In this document: piece after piece, positions 46,607 through 56,360 of the stretch
How positions within the stretch are numbered: the stretch's first letter is position 1
Layout: each line of letters opens with the position of its first letter
From: Psychrobacter arenosus
Lineage (GTDB): Bacteria; Pseudomonadota; Gammaproteobacteria; Pseudomonadales; Moraxellaceae
Assembly: GCF_904848165.1 (NCBI RefSeq)
Contig: NZ_LR884459.1
Coordinates: 806,001-870,000 of the forward strand
Reading direction: 5' to 3'
DNA length: 64,000 nucleotides
Made by a program: the position numbers and the translations under genes
Notes under the pieces: model-generated
The model's database searches: none
Seen by the model: only the letters and a program-made list of their open reading frames with translations
Told to the model about the DNA's origin: nothing

Positions 46607-46693
46607 CTATAAAACGCCTATTAACATTCGAGGTATCCTAAAAAAGAAATAGATTACCAAGGCAAACAGCAAAAGCTTAGTAAACGTACTCAT
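46607..46693 (-). CDS. Putative 28-residue single-helix membrane protein
   Basis: An ATG at 46693, with AAGGA five bases upstream, opens 28 codons on minus: MSTFTKLLLFALVIYFFF, then a basic tail RIPRMLIGVL and a TAG. One hydrophobic helix with a positive end fits a small membrane protein. It is too short to assign. It lies alone between the permease terminator and metG, divergent from metG. Confidence 0.45.
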   Translation of the reverse strand: MSTFTKLLLFALVIYFFFRIPRMLIGVL

Positions 46694-46950
46694 TATTGTT
46701 CCTTATATGACATGGCTATATATGGAATAGCTAATCTCAATAGCGTATTGATTCTACTGGTAAGAACTTTTTGCCTTCATAGATGATAATAGACTTTCCT
46801 ACATAATGCTTCTCATATAATGAAAGAAGCCATTCCACTTAGTAAGCCTTAAGCGCACTGCCACAAGCAGTTACCCATAAATAGCGTTTTTACGGTATCA
46901 TAGGCGCACTCTTTACCCCTTATAACTCATATATTTTTAAAGGTGATTTT

Positions 46951-49065
46951 GTGCGTCATATTTTAGTTACCAGTGCCCTTCCTTATGCCAATGGTCAAAT
47001 CCATTTAGGCCACCTGCTAGAGCATATCCAGACTGACATTTGGGTGCGTGCCATGAAAGCGCAAGGGCATCAAGTGACCTATGTGTGTGCAGACGATGCG
47101 CATGGCACCAGCATCATGCTTAAAGCGGAAGAAAACGGGGTCACGCCGGAAGCGCAGATAGCTACCGTGAAAGCGTCTCACGAAGCGGACTTTGCGAAAT
47201 TCTTAATCGACTACGATAATTACTACACCACCCATTCAGAAGAAAACAAAGAATTCTCTGAGCTAATCTATCGCCGTCTTAACAGTGCCGGTCATATCAA
47301 TACTAAAGATATCGAGCAGTTATTTGACCCCGAAAAAGGCTTATTCCTAGCCGATCGTTTCGTCAAAGGCGAATGCCCAAAATGTGCAGCAAAAGACCAA
47401 TACGGCGATAACTGTGAAGTTTGTGGCACCACTTATAATGCCAATGAATTGGTTAATCCGTTCTCTACTTTGTCAGGTGCTACCCCAGTTCTAAAGACTT
47501 CGAAGCATTACTTTTTTGACTTGCCAGAATTTGACGGATTTTTACGCCAATGGACACGCGATGAAGGTCGTCTGCAACCTGCCATTGCCAATAAACTGCA
47601 AGAGTGGTTTGACGCCGGTCTAGCCAGCTGGGATATCTCCCGTGATGGCCCTTACTTTGGTTTTAAAATCCCCGACACGCCAGCCGATGAGCCGGACAAA
47701 TATTTCTACGTCTGGCTAGATGCGCCAGTAGGCTATATGGCGAGCTTTAAAAACTTGTGCGAGCAGCGTAAAGACTCTACTGATCCTAAGCGTCCTGCTC
47801 TCAACTTTGACGACTATTGGCTAGCAGAAAACGCGCATAAGACCGAGGTCTATCATTTCATTGGTAAAGACATCGTTTATTTCCATGCGTTATTTTGGCC
47901 TGCTATGTTAGCCGGTAGTGAATTCCGCACCCCGACTAGCGTCTTTGCTCATGGTTTCTTGATGGTCAATGGCGAGAAGATGAGCAAGTCGCGTGGTACC
48001 TTTATCCAAGCCGAGACTTATGCTGAGCATCTGCACCCAGAATACTTACGCTATTACTTTGCCAGCAAGCTGTCAGACAAGGTTGAAGACTTTAATCTAG
48101 ACTTTGATGACTTTATGAAAAAGGTCAACTCGGACATGGTCGGCAAAGTGGTCAATATTGCCAGCCGTTCAGCGGGCTTTATCGTGAAGAAATACGACGG
48201 TATGCTATCAACCAATAATGCTGAGCCTGAGTTATTGGCTGAGATTATGCGCGCAGGTGACGAGATTGCGGTAGCTTATGAAAACCGCGAGTTCTCACGC
48301 GCCATGCGCCTTATCATGCAATGTGCTGATAAAGCCAACGAATATATCGATGAGAAAAAACCTTGGTCGATGGCGAAAGAAGAAGGTAAAGAGCAAGAGG
48401 TGCAAGACGTTTGTACCGTAGCGATTAATATCTTTCGTCAATTGATGGTGTATCTAGCGCCCGTATTGCCTGAGCTGACCGACAATGCGAAAGCTTTCTT
48501 AAATATTGATGACCTTAGCTTTGCTAGCCGTAACGAAGCGTTATTAGGCCATCAGATTAATAAGTTTAAACCGTTGATGCAGCGTATCGAGCCCGCACAA
48601 ATTGAAGCTATGGTCGAAGCCTCCAAAGGCTCGTTAGAGAGCACGGCTACCACGGCGGAGGACGTAGCACCAACTTCTAGTACCACTAAGCAGGCTACGG
48701 ATAGTAAAGCTAATACTGCTGACAACCAAGATGCAGACTATATCGGTATCGAAGATTTCGCCAAGGTCGAAATGACGGTCGCCCATGTGGTTGAATGTAA
48801 CCATGTGGAAGGCGCGGATAAGCTATTACAGTTCACGCTCGATGTTGGTGAGGCGCAAACCCGCAATGTCTTTAGCGGTATCCGCAAGTTTTATGAGCCG
48901 GAGCAGCTGCAAGGTAAGAAAGTCATCTGTGTGACCAACCTAGCCCCCCGTAAGATGAAGTTTGGTATTTCTGAAGGGATGATTCTTTCTTCTGGCGACC
49001 CTAAGACGGGCTTAGTAGTCATTACCCTGCCTGATGAATGCACGGTCGGTGATAAATTGGGCTAA
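46951..49065 (+). CDS. metG: Methionyl-tRNA synthetase
   Basis: This 704-residue class I synthetase charges tRNA-Met. The start is a GTG with AAAGGTGA upstream. HLGH at 18-21, [10 protein letters not shown], and a zinc knuckle with CPKC (from Cys142) and CEVCG are present, as is the KMSKS loop at about 343-347 ([11 protein letters not shown]). An anticodon-binding helical domain follows. A low-complexity Ser/Thr linker at about 565-590 leads to the C-terminal EMAPII-like tRNA-binding dimerisation domain ([20 protein letters not shown]). The length is normal for two-domain MetG. Confidence 0.97.
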   Translation: MRHILVTSALPYANGQIHLGHLLEHIQTDIWVRAMKAQGHQVTYVCADDAHGTSIMLKAEENGVTPEAQIATVKASHEADFAKFLIDYDNYYTTHSEENKEFSELIYRRLNSAGHINTKDIEQLFDPEKGLFLADRFVKGECPKCAAKDQYGDNCEVCGTTYNANELVNPFSTLSGATPVLKTSKHYFFDLPEFDGFLRQWTRDEGRLQPAIANKLQEWFDAGLASWDISRDGPYFGFKIPDTPADEPDKYFYVWLDAPVGYMASFKNLCEQRKDSTDPKRPALNFDDYWLAENAHKTEVYHFIGKDIVYFHALFWPAMLAGSEFRTPTSVFAHGFLMVNGEKMSKSRGTFIQAETYAEHLHPEYLRYYFASKLSDKVEDFNLDFDDFMKKVNSDMVGKVVNIASRSAGFIVKKYDGMLSTNNAEPELLAEIMRAGDEIAVAYENREFSRAMRLIMQCADKANEYIDEKKPWSMAKEEGKEQEVQDVCTVAINIFRQLMVYLAPVLPELTDNAKAFLNIDDLSFASRNEALLGHQINKFKPLMQRIEPAQIEAMVEASKGSLESTATTAEDVAPTSSTTKQATDSKANTADNQDADYIGIEDFAKVEMTVAHVVECNHVEGADKLLQFTLDVGEAQTRNVFSGIRKFYEPEQLQGKKVICVTNLAPRKMKFGISEGMILSSGDPKTGLVVITLPDECTVGDKLG

Positions 49066-49161
49066 GCAAACAGTTTTTGGCTAATTAAATAGCCCAGATA
49101 GCTGACTCAAAACAAACAAGATAGCTGCCCTAAAAACAGCTGTCCTAAAATAACCACTCTA

Positions 49162-49210
49162 GAGCGCTCGTCCAACCCTTAATGAATAAGGGCTAGGCGA
49201 GCGCTTTATT
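49162..49210 (+). terminator. Hairpin downstream of metG
   Basis: AGCGCTCG and CGAGCGCT arms enclose an inner CCCTTA/TAAGGG stem, and a short T-containing tail follows. It is a likely metG terminator. The rest of the gap to 49553 contains only a 24-codon hydrophobic GTG-start ORF on minus (49243-49317) without a ribosome site. Confidence 0.55.
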
Positions 49211-49553
49211 GTGATAGCCCTTAAATCTCGCTAATTTTCTTTTTAAAATATAGAGACAATGGGGCTTACCACGGTAAAGACCATAGCAAAAACGCTAACA
49301 CTAAAGGCGAAAATCACGGTCTAGACCGATGCGTTGCTTATAATTTCTAGTTGCGCAATGTTACATAGCTGTCATAATAGAATGACTGGATATGACCGGT
49401 GGCTATTGTGCTTGGCGACGACCCAAATGGCCCAGCAATCGCCCGTTATTTATCCCTTACCTACTGTGCTTTTTATTTAATTTTGATTACTTTGATTTGG
49501 TTTATTTTCCGCGCTTCTTTTTTATACCCGTATTAACAGTGAGTTGACCTACG

Positions 49554-50621
49554 ATGATATCTGCTACGACAGCTACTACCACAACGATTTCTAAATTGCG
49601 CCTTGGTATTATTACCTCCCTTTTCACCACGCTCAGTTTAGTCGGTTGTTCACAACCTGAATCGACCGTATCGGCAGAGACCACCACCGCTAGTGCCGAA
49701 ACTGACAAGCCTGCTAAGACCTTAGCCATTACCCAAATCGTTGAGCATCCCTCATTAGACGAGATGCGTCGCGGGATTCAAGATGAGTTGGCAGACAACG
49801 GCTATGTGGCCGGTGAAAACCTTGATATTAACTTCCAAAGTGCTCAGGGGAATACCGGTACCGCTGGTCAGATTGCCAAACAATTCGTGGGTGATGTGCC
49901 AGACGCTATTGTCGCCATATCTACCCCTTCAGCGCAGTCTATCGTGGCCTCGACCACCTCGATTCCGGTCATTTATACGGCTGTTTCTGATCCGGTAGCT
50001 GCGAAGTTAATCAATGAGCAAAACGTGCCTATTCAAGACAACGTCACGGGCCTATCTAGCCAATTACCGTTAGAGCCACAGATTGAATTAATTAAGAAAA
50101 TTAAGCCCGATGCCAAGACCGTAGGCTACGTATATAGCCCAGGTGAGGCAAATTCAGTTGCCCTACTCAAGCGCTTACAAGAAGTGTTGCCTAGTTATGG
50201 TTTAAAAGTGCTAGATGTCTCGGCCAACCGCCCCACGGATATTGCTATGGCGACCCGCAGTTTGCAAGGTCGTGCGGATATCATTTATACCTCTATGGAC
50301 AATAACGTGGCCTCTGCTTTCGAAGCGATGACCGCTGCTGCCAATGAGCTGCAAATCCCCATTATTGCCTCAGATGAATTCAGCGTGCAACGTGGCGCGA
50401 CGGCGGCGCTTGGCGTAAACGATTACGACTTTGGCCGCACTACTGGCAAGATGGTCTATCGTATTTTAAATGGCGAAGCGGTAGTTAATGTAAAACCAGA
50501 GATTATGAATACCTTGACCCTATTCGTCAGCCCAAAAAATGCGGCGGCGCAAGGGGTGAAATTGTCTGATGCGCTGCTAACTGATGCTATTAATGTAGAC
50601 GAAAAGCCAAAAGCAAAGTAG
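49554..50621 (+). CDS. ABC importer substrate-binding lipoprotein, copy 1
   Basis: This 355-residue protein of the ABC_sub_bind (PF04392, TrpX-like) family has a lipoprotein signal ending LSLVGC (Cys32). The mature region has the family pattern: ITQIVEHPSLDEMRRG, NFQSAQGNTGTAGQIAKQFV, AISTPSAQS, VSDPVAAKL, GYVYSPGEANSV, TSMDNNVASAF and ASDEFSVQRGATAALGVNDYDFG. It delivers a small ligand to the permease at 53588. The family includes aromatic amino-acid binders, but the ligand here is not readable. It is the most divergent of three tandem copies, 440 bp ahead of the next. Confidence 0.88.
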   Translation: MISATTATTTTISKLRLGIITSLFTTLSLVGCSQPESTVSAETTTASAETDKPAKTLAITQIVEHPSLDEMRRGIQDELADNGYVAGENLDINFQSAQGNTGTAGQIAKQFVGDVPDAIVAISTPSAQSIVASTTSIPVIYTAVSDPVAAKLINEQNVPIQDNVTGLSSQLPLEPQIELIKKIKPDAKTVGYVYSPGEANSVALLKRLQEVLPSYGLKVLDVSANRPTDIAMATRSLQGRADIIYTSMDNNVASAFEAMTAAANELQIPIIASDEFSVQRGATAALGVNDYDFGRTTGKMVYRILNGEAVVNVKPEIMNTLTLFVSPKNAAAQGVKLSDALLTDAINVDEKPKAK

Positions 50622-51060
50622 AGTAAGCCCAATAGCCTCACGATTGTAAAAAACAGGTCAGGGTGGCTGGAACGGCTACCTCCCTGCTTAGAGACTATGG
50701 CAAAATAGCCATCTAGTAACAACCATGTATTACCAGCTACGTATGAAAGACAACGTAGTAAAAAAGCTAGGTAAAAAGTTAACGGTGCTATACAGTATCG
50801 CCAATTTCCAAGCGCTTTTATGTCACAAAGCATTTAGGAAAGCATGTAAGGAAACGTGCGCTTATAGAGAGCGGCTTTGGCAACTCAAGCAAGCGTCCAA
50901 GCCTGTATCGAAAATAAGTTTCGTTAGTGTAAGAGGGTGTTATCGTCACCATAAGCGGCTTTGGCAGAATTTGGTCTAATTATTTTATACCTGAGTTCTT
51001 GCAATCGCTTTAACGAAGATAGCCGCCCGCTTATCTGTCATTTTTTAGGAGTAATACTGA
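50622..51060. other. Spacer between substrate-binding copies 1 and 2
   Basis: These 439 bp contain an unremarkable in-frame stretch at 50725-50979 that is rich in Arg/Lys and lacks a ribosome site and family features. I do not call it. The gap probably contains a second promoter for the downstream genes. Confidence 0.4.
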
Positions 51061-52089
51061 ATGTTTAACCCAAATAGATTTGTCAAAACTTTGATGTGGG
51101 CCGGTGTTGCCGCTGCTGTATTAACCGGCTGTAACAAGCCTGCTGAAACGACTGCAGAAACCCCAGCTACTGGTGATACGCCAGCCGCTGCGACTGAAAT
51201 GAAGACCGTAGCCATCACGGCTATCGTTGAACACCCTGCACTAGATGCTGTCCGCAAAGGCGTCATCGATGAGCTGGCCGCAGAAGGCTTCACGGATGGT
51301 AAAAACCTAAAAGTGAACTTCCAAAGCGCCCAAGGTAACACGGGTACTGCCGGTCAGATTGCTAAGCAGTTTGTCGCTGATGGTCCAGACGTCATCGTCG
51401 CTATTGCCACCCCTTCTGCACAATCTGTTGCCGCTGCTACCACCTCTATTCCTTTAGTATTCTCTGCGGTAACTGACCCAGTAGAAGCTAAATTGGTGAG
51501 CAAGTTAGACGGTTCTGGCACCAACGTGACGGGCGCCTCAGATGTCCTACCGTACGAGCCACAAATCGATTTGATGAAACAAATCATTCCAAGCTTGAAA
51601 AACGTAGGCTATGTGTATAGCCCAGGCGAAGTGAACTCTACTATCGTCCTAAAAAATCTAAAAGAAAAATTGACGCCTATGGGCATCACTGTCCATGAAG
51701 CCCCTGCGCAGCGTAGTAATGATATTGCTATGGCAGCGCGTAGTATTGCGGATAAAGTAGATGTTATCTATACCTCTACGGACAACAACGTTGTGTCAGC
51801 TTACGAGTCACTCTCGCAAGTCGCTAAAGAAAGCAAAGTGCCTTTAATCGCCTCTGATACGGATTCAGTCGCGCGTGGTGCAGTCGCAGCTTTAGGCGTG
51901 AACTACTATGACCTTGGCCGTGAGACCGGTAAAATCGTTGCGCGTATCCTAAACGGTACTGACGTGGGTACTATCCCTGTTTATATCCCACAGTCTCTTG
52001 ATCTGTATGTTAGCCCGGCCAATGCCACGGCTGCAGGATTGACCTTGCCACAAGCCGTAATTGATAAGGCGAAAGAAGTCGTTAAATAA
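51061..52089 (+). CDS. ABC importer substrate-binding lipoprotein, copy 2
   Basis: This 342-residue TrpX-like (PF04392) binding lipoprotein has its signal peptide ending in LTGC (Cys24). The motifs are almost those of copy 3: ITAIVEHPALDAVRKG, NFQSAQGNTGTAGQIAKQF, AIATPSAQS, EPQIDLMKQIIPSLKNVGY, TSTDNNVVSAYESL and LGVNYYDLGRETGK. A Shine-Dalgarno AGGAG is 8-9 bases before the ATG. The first eight residues, MFNPNRFV, are shared with copy 3, which shows a recent duplication including the signal peptide. Confidence 0.9.
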   Translation: MFNPNRFVKTLMWAGVAAAVLTGCNKPAETTAETPATGDTPAAATEMKTVAITAIVEHPALDAVRKGVIDELAAEGFTDGKNLKVNFQSAQGNTGTAGQIAKQFVADGPDVIVAIATPSAQSVAAATTSIPLVFSAVTDPVEAKLVSKLDGSGTNVTGASDVLPYEPQIDLMKQIIPSLKNVGYVYSPGEVNSTIVLKNLKEKLTPMGITVHEAPAQRSNDIAMAARSIADKVDVIYTSTDNNVVSAYESLSQVAKESKVPLIASDTDSVARGAVAALGVNYYDLGRETGKIVARILNGTDVGTIPVYIPQSLDLYVSPANATAAGLTLPQAVIDKAKEVVK

Positions 52090-52130
52090 GCGACTGTGAT
52101 TATTAACCCGCAAAACTATAGTTATCTTTC

Positions 52131-52170
52131 AACTGGTGCTACCGCTTTGGTAGCGCCAGTTCTTGTTTTA
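52131..52170 (+). terminator. Hairpin between binding-protein copies 2 and 3
   Basis: A 13-bp stem with one G-T pair (52131-52143 with 52149-52161) is followed by a broken T-run (cttgtttta). It is probably a partial terminator that lowers expression of copy 3 and the permease relative to copy 2. Confidence 0.6.
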
Positions 52171-52269
52171 CGCTATTATTAAAAAATTCAACAAGGATGT
52201 CGTTGAAGCAACCACAGTCCTAGCCCCCCGCTACTGTGCTTGTTATTATAATCAGGAGCACTACCCTCT

Positions 52270-53304
52270 ATGTTTAACCCCAACAGATTTGTCACTGCCC
52301 TAATGTGGGGTGGTATGGCCACTGCCATTTTAACGGGTTGCAATCAACCTGCCCAAGATAAAGCAACGTCCCCTACTGACAGCCAAGATACAACCGCAGC
52401 GGCCGATACTGAAACCAAAACCGTAGCCATTACCGCTATCGTTGAGCATCCAGCGCTAGACGCTGTGCGTGCCGGCGTCATTGAGCAACTGGCAGAAGAT
52501 GGCTACGTTGAAGGTAAAAACCTCAAAGTCAATTTTCAAAGCGCTCAGGGCAGTACGGCTACAGCCGGTCAGATATCCAAGCAGTTTGTTGGTGACAATC
52601 CTGATGCTATCGTCGCTATTGCTACCCCGTCTGCCCAATCGTTGGCAGCCGCAACCACCACTATTCCTATTGTCTTCTCTGCCGTGACGGATCCAGTAGC
52701 GGCCAAATTAGTCAAAGATTTAGCAGGCTCTGGCACCAACGTGACTGGCGCCTCTAATGCTAGCCCTTATGAGCCACAAATCGACTTGATGAAACAGCTT
52801 ATTCCTAATCTTAAGAATGTGGGCTACGTCTATAGCCCCGGCGAAGTCAATTCAACCGTTGTGCTCAAAGAGCTGAAAAGCAGACTCGAGCCAATGGGCA
52901 TCACCGTCCATGAAGCGCCTGCCAATAGCGGCAATGACATCCCTATGGCCGCCCGCAGTATCGCTGACAAAGTCGACCTCATTTATACCTCGACGGACAA
53001 CCATGTGGTCTCCGCCTATGAGTCGTTATACAAAGTGGGCAAAGAAAGCAAAGTTCCCCTCATGGCGGCTGATACCGATACGGTCGCCCGCGGTGCCGCT
53101 GCTGCTTTAGGCATTAACTACCGTGATTTAGGCCGCGAAACAGGCAAGATAGTCACAAGAATTTTAAAGGGCGAAGCGCCGGGCACTATCCCTGTCTATA
53201 GAGCAAAAACGCTCGATTTATATGTCAGCCCAACCCATGCCAAAGAACAGGGCTTTACTTTGCCCCAAGCTGTCATTGATAATGCGCAGAAAGTGTTAGA
53301 ATAA
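52270..53304 (+). CDS. ABC importer substrate-binding lipoprotein, copy 3
   Basis: This 344-residue TrpX-like (PF04392) lipoprotein (LTGC, Cys24) is very similar to copy 2 throughout. Positions that differ between the copies include VSAYESLYKVGKESKVPLMAA against VSAYESLSQVAKESKVPLIAS, and a handful of ligand-pocket candidates such as TDNHVV against TDNNVV. It directly precedes the permease gene, so it is the classical partner. Copies 1 and 2 may widen ligand range (inference). Confidence 0.9.
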   Translation: MFNPNRFVTALMWGGMATAILTGCNQPAQDKATSPTDSQDTTAAADTETKTVAITAIVEHPALDAVRAGVIEQLAEDGYVEGKNLKVNFQSAQGSTATAGQISKQFVGDNPDAIVAIATPSAQSLAAATTTIPIVFSAVTDPVAAKLVKDLAGSGTNVTGASNASPYEPQIDLMKQLIPNLKNVGYVYSPGEVNSTVVLKELKSRLEPMGITVHEAPANSGNDIPMAARSIADKVDLIYTSTDNHVVSAYESLYKVGKESKVPLMAADTDTVARGAAAALGINYRDLGRETGKIVTRILKGEAPGTIPVYRAKTLDLYVSPTHAKEQGFTLPQAVIDNAQKVLE

Positions 53305-53587
53305 AACCGGTCGCTAGCTGCTATATCTACACGCTATAGCGGGAGTACCAGTGATTTTAGTGTATTCGGCGCTCAGCTTTATTATTAGTATTGCCGCCCC
53401 TGTTGTTAATTTATACCCAACGATTTGCTCTGCTTATAAATGACGGTCATCGTGGTATATTATGATTTACCTTTTCCGCAGATTATTTAATCTGTTAAAT
53501 TAATCGACGCGTCTTTAGCAGGATGCTCTCTGTTAGCTGTCTTAAGAGACCCGCTGCTAAAGTTTGCCTATTGAATTAATACCTCCT

Positions 53588-54502
53588 ATGTCTCTAATTG
53601 CCTTTTTTGGTGCGCTTGAAAGTGGTCTCATTTATGCCTTAGTGGCCCTTGGCGTCCTCATGTCATTCCGCACGCTCGATTTTCCTGACTTAACCGCTGA
53701 CGGTAGTTTTCCTTTAGGGGGCGCTGTCGCAGGCGTCGCCATTATCGCAGGCATCAACCCTTGGTTGGCTTGTCTATTTGGTATGATGGCCGGTGCAGTC
53801 GCGGGGGTGATTACCGCCTGGCTACACGTAAAACTCGGTATCTTACAGCTGCTCGCCAGTATTCTAGTCATGGTCGCCTTGTATTCGGTCAACCTGCGGA
53901 TTATGGGCGCGCCCAACTTGCCGCTACTCGGTGAGCATACGGTCTTTAGTACGCTGGTAACCAATGAAAATGGCTATTGGATGCGCTGTGTCATTATCGG
54001 TGGGGTCATTATCATAGCCAAACTGTTTTTGGATTGGTTCTTTAGTACCGAAACTGGCCTATCGATGCGAGCTACGGGTTCAAACCTACGCATGGCACAG
54101 GCGCAAGGGATTAATACCTCTTGGATCACCATCATGGGGATGGCTATCTCAAACAGCTTGATTGCCTTAGGTGGCGCACTGTTCGTACAGACCCAAGGTG
54201 GCGCGGATATCTCTATCGGGATTGGTACTATCGTTATCGGTCTAGCAGCGGTTATTATTGGTGAGACCATTATCCCAGCCAAGCGGATTTGGTTGATTAC
54301 CTTTGCCGTAATTTTAGGCGCGGTTATTTATAAGCTATTCATTCAGGTAGCGCTATCGAGCAACACCTTACGTAGTATTGGTTTTGGTTCGCAAGATTTA
54401 AACCTAATCACAGCTCTATTGGTGGTCATCGCCCTGCAGTTGCCGCAAATTAAAGCGAAATTGCTGTCAGGTCGCAGTCGCCATAAAGCGAAACCACTCT
54501 AA
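53588..54502 (+). CDS. ABC importer permease (TrpY-like)
   Basis: This 304-residue inner-membrane permease of the branched-chain amino acid/BPD_transp_2 type has about eight or nine helices. Family markers are LESGLIYALVALGVLMSFRTLDFPDLTADGSFPLGGAV (seen as LIYALVALGVLMSFRTLDF then PDLTADGSFPLG) and GNxxRxxQAQGI-like GSNLRMAQAQGINTSW, the coupling region for the ATPase. Neither possible start (TTG 53564, ATG 53588) has a good ribosome site. I choose the ATG because homologous permeases begin close to it. Confidence 0.9.
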   Translation: MSLIAFFGALESGLIYALVALGVLMSFRTLDFPDLTADGSFPLGGAVAGVAIIAGINPWLACLFGMMAGAVAGVITAWLHVKLGILQLLASILVMVALYSVNLRIMGAPNLPLLGEHTVFSTLVTNENGYWMRCVIIGGVIIIAKLFLDWFFSTETGLSMRATGSNLRMAQAQGINTSWITIMGMAISNSLIALGGALFVQTQGGADISIGIGTIVIGLAAVIIGETIIPAKRIWLITFAVILGAVIYKLFIQVALSSNTLRSIGFGSQDLNLITALLVVIALQLPQIKAKLLSGRSRHKAKPL

Positions 54503-54634
54503 TATTTTAGCTGTAGCCAAAAAAAACATCACTAGAGTCCTAATTCATTGATGCCATAGCAGCCTATTAGTCGCTGCATGTTCAAGAAATTATGGCTCTT
54601 AGTAAGACCAGATGGTAACCAAGGAATCGTCCTT

Positions 54635-55429
54635 ATGATGCAAGCCCATGACCTGCAGTTGACCTTCAACCCAGGCACCCCTATTGAAAACCCTGCCCTA
54701 CGCGGTATTAGCCTAAATATTGATGACGGTGAATTCGTCACGGTCATCGGTACCAATGGCGCCGGTAAATCGACCTTTTTGAATGCTGTTAGCGGGACCA
54801 CCCGTGTCGATAGCGGTAAAATCTTACTCAATGGCATCGACGTCACCAAAAAGACGGCGCATCAGCGTGCCCATTGGGTCGCTCGCGTGTTCCAGGACCC
54901 GATGGCCGGCACCTGTGAAGCCTTAACTATTGAAGAAAATATGGCGTTGGCCTTTAAGCGCGGCGGCAAACGTGGTCTAGGCTTTGCACTGAATAGCCAA
55001 AACCGTGACCTATTCCGTGAAAAGTTATCCGTGTTAAAACTGGGCTTAGAGAACCGCTTAAGCGACCGTATGGGGCTGCTGTCTGGCGGTCAGCGTCAGG
55101 CAGTCAGTCTCCTGATGGCCTCGCTACAACCGTCTAAGATTCTGCTACTAGATGAGCATACGGCAGCGCTAGACCCAAAGACGGCAGCTTTTGTCCTAGA
55201 GTTAACCGATAAAATTGTTATAGATAATAAATTGACAACGATGATGGTCACCCACTCTATGCAACAAGCATTGGCCCATGGTACCCGTACCGTGATGCTA
55301 CACCAAGGTCAAGTGGTCTTGGATGTCTCGGGTGAAGAGCGCAAAGGGATGAACGTGCATGACCTGCTCGATATGTTTGAGCGCACCCGCGGTGAAAAAG
55401 TGGATGATGACAGTTTGATTCTGAGTTAA
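54635..55429 (+). CDS. ABC importer ATP-binding protein (TrpZ-like)
   Basis: This 264-residue cytosolic ATPase powers the importer. The start at 54635 has AAGGA nine bases upstream. The longer reading from 54578 covers that site. It has Walker A GTNGAGKST, Q-loop FQDPMAGT, signature LLSGGQRQAVSL, Walker B ILLLDEHTAALDP (His in place of the usual Pro after the Glu) and the switch His in MVTHSM. It lies downstream of the permease gene. Confidence 0.93.
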   Translation: MMQAHDLQLTFNPGTPIENPALRGISLNIDDGEFVTVIGTNGAGKSTFLNAVSGTTRVDSGKILLNGIDVTKKTAHQRAHWVARVFQDPMAGTCEALTIEENMALAFKRGGKRGLGFALNSQNRDLFREKLSVLKLGLENRLSDRMGLLSGGQRQAVSLLMASLQPSKILLLDEHTAALDPKTAAFVLELTDKIVIDNKLTTMMVTHSMQQALAHGTRTVMLHQGQVVLDVSGEERKGMNVHDLLDMFERTRGEKVDDDSLILS

Positions 55430-55457
55430 CGGAACGTATTAGCAACAGAAGATTTAT

Positions 55458-55510
55458 GGGCTGGCTTTATATAGCAATAACCGCTATAACTAAAGCTCAG
55501 CCCTTTTTAT
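55458..55510 (+). terminator. Terminator of the ABC importer genes
   Basis: A GGGCTG/CAGCCC-type outer stem encloses a TATAGC/GCTATA inner stem and is followed by TTTTTATTG. It lies just before the next lipoprotein gene. Confidence 0.75.
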
Positions 55511-55524
55511 TGTGAGTGTGATTT

Positions 55525-56154
55525 ATGGCTAAAGTTAACAAACCGCTGGTCATTGGTAGCAGCCTAATTGCGATGATCGCGCTGTTAGGGTATGGCTGCG
55601 CAACGTCGGGCAACAGTGATGCGTCTCAACAAGCGGGCGCAACTGCAGCCAATAATGCTCAGGTTGGTACGGTAGAAAATTATAGCAGTAACCAAAATGC
55701 TGTGACCAACAGGGTTAATAACAGTATTAATAACAGTGCCTCTGCTAATGGACAAATGGGGTCTGCAACTGCTAACGATGCCAATGGATTGGGTAACTCA
55801 ACTCTGAACAATCTCAGCCCAGACCCCCGTATTGTTCGAGCCGATATCCAACATATTCTACAAGCCAAATATCAAGATGCGGCTGAGTTAAACACTGCCA
55901 TGCAAGGCGCCGCTATTCTGCAAAGCTATCTTGAGCAGCCGAGCCAAGATGCCGTATCTTTGTTAAAACGCTACGATTGTAGTGTTATTAGCCTGACGCA
56001 AGCGGATCAAAACTTTATCAAATCACTCACCTTTGATACGGCTGAGAAGAAATCCCTCATAAAGAATGGTTTGAAAAATTATGTGCCGCCAGTAAGCGTA
56101 GAAATCGCTATCGATAGCAACGGCAATGCGGTTAGCCCTTGCGCAGGTCAATAA
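55525..56154 (+). CDS. Hypothetical lipoprotein
   Basis: This 209-residue protein has a type II signal peptide ending LGYGC (Cys25). A Ser/Asn/Ala-rich, low-complexity segment runs to about residue 95. A folded C-terminal part of mostly helical character follows (VRADIQHILQAKYQDAAELN, ILQSYLEQPSQDAVSLLKRY) with two cysteines (KRYDCSVI and VSPCAGQ). I do not recognise the family. It stands between two terminators, so it is a separate unit. Confidence 0.7.
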   Translation: MAKVNKPLVIGSSLIAMIALLGYGCATSGNSDASQQAGATAANNAQVGTVENYSSNQNAVTNRVNNSINNSASANGQMGSATANDANGLGNSTLNNLSPDPRIVRADIQHILQAKYQDAAELNTAMQGAAILQSYLEQPSQDAVSLLKRYDCSVISLTQADQNFIKSLTFDTAEKKSLIKNGLKNYVPPVSVEIAIDSNGNAVSPCAGQ

Positions 56155-56360
56155 AATACAGCACACTACAGATTCAGCTAATTAACTGATTTTTATCAAC
56201 TTTGTTGTTTATATTTAATCAGCTATCGATAGTTTATTTACCAGGGGTTAAGCAGTGATTGCCAAAACCTTTACAGACCCTGTAATCAAGCCCCCTTATA
56301 ATACCGATAACAGGACCGTTGTCCGGATAACTAATTGAGTTATATCGTCAGGAGAATGAC

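Noticed and set aside
49243..49317. 24-codon hydrophobic ORF on minus downstream of metG
   Set aside because: It needs a GTG start, has no ribosome site and has a stop two codons upstream. The evidence is weaker than for the small ORFs at 38771 and 46607.
50725..50979. 84-codon ORF between binding-protein copies 1 and 2
   Set aside because: It is basic and Cys-containing but has no ribosome site or recognisable motif. It is probably a chance frame.
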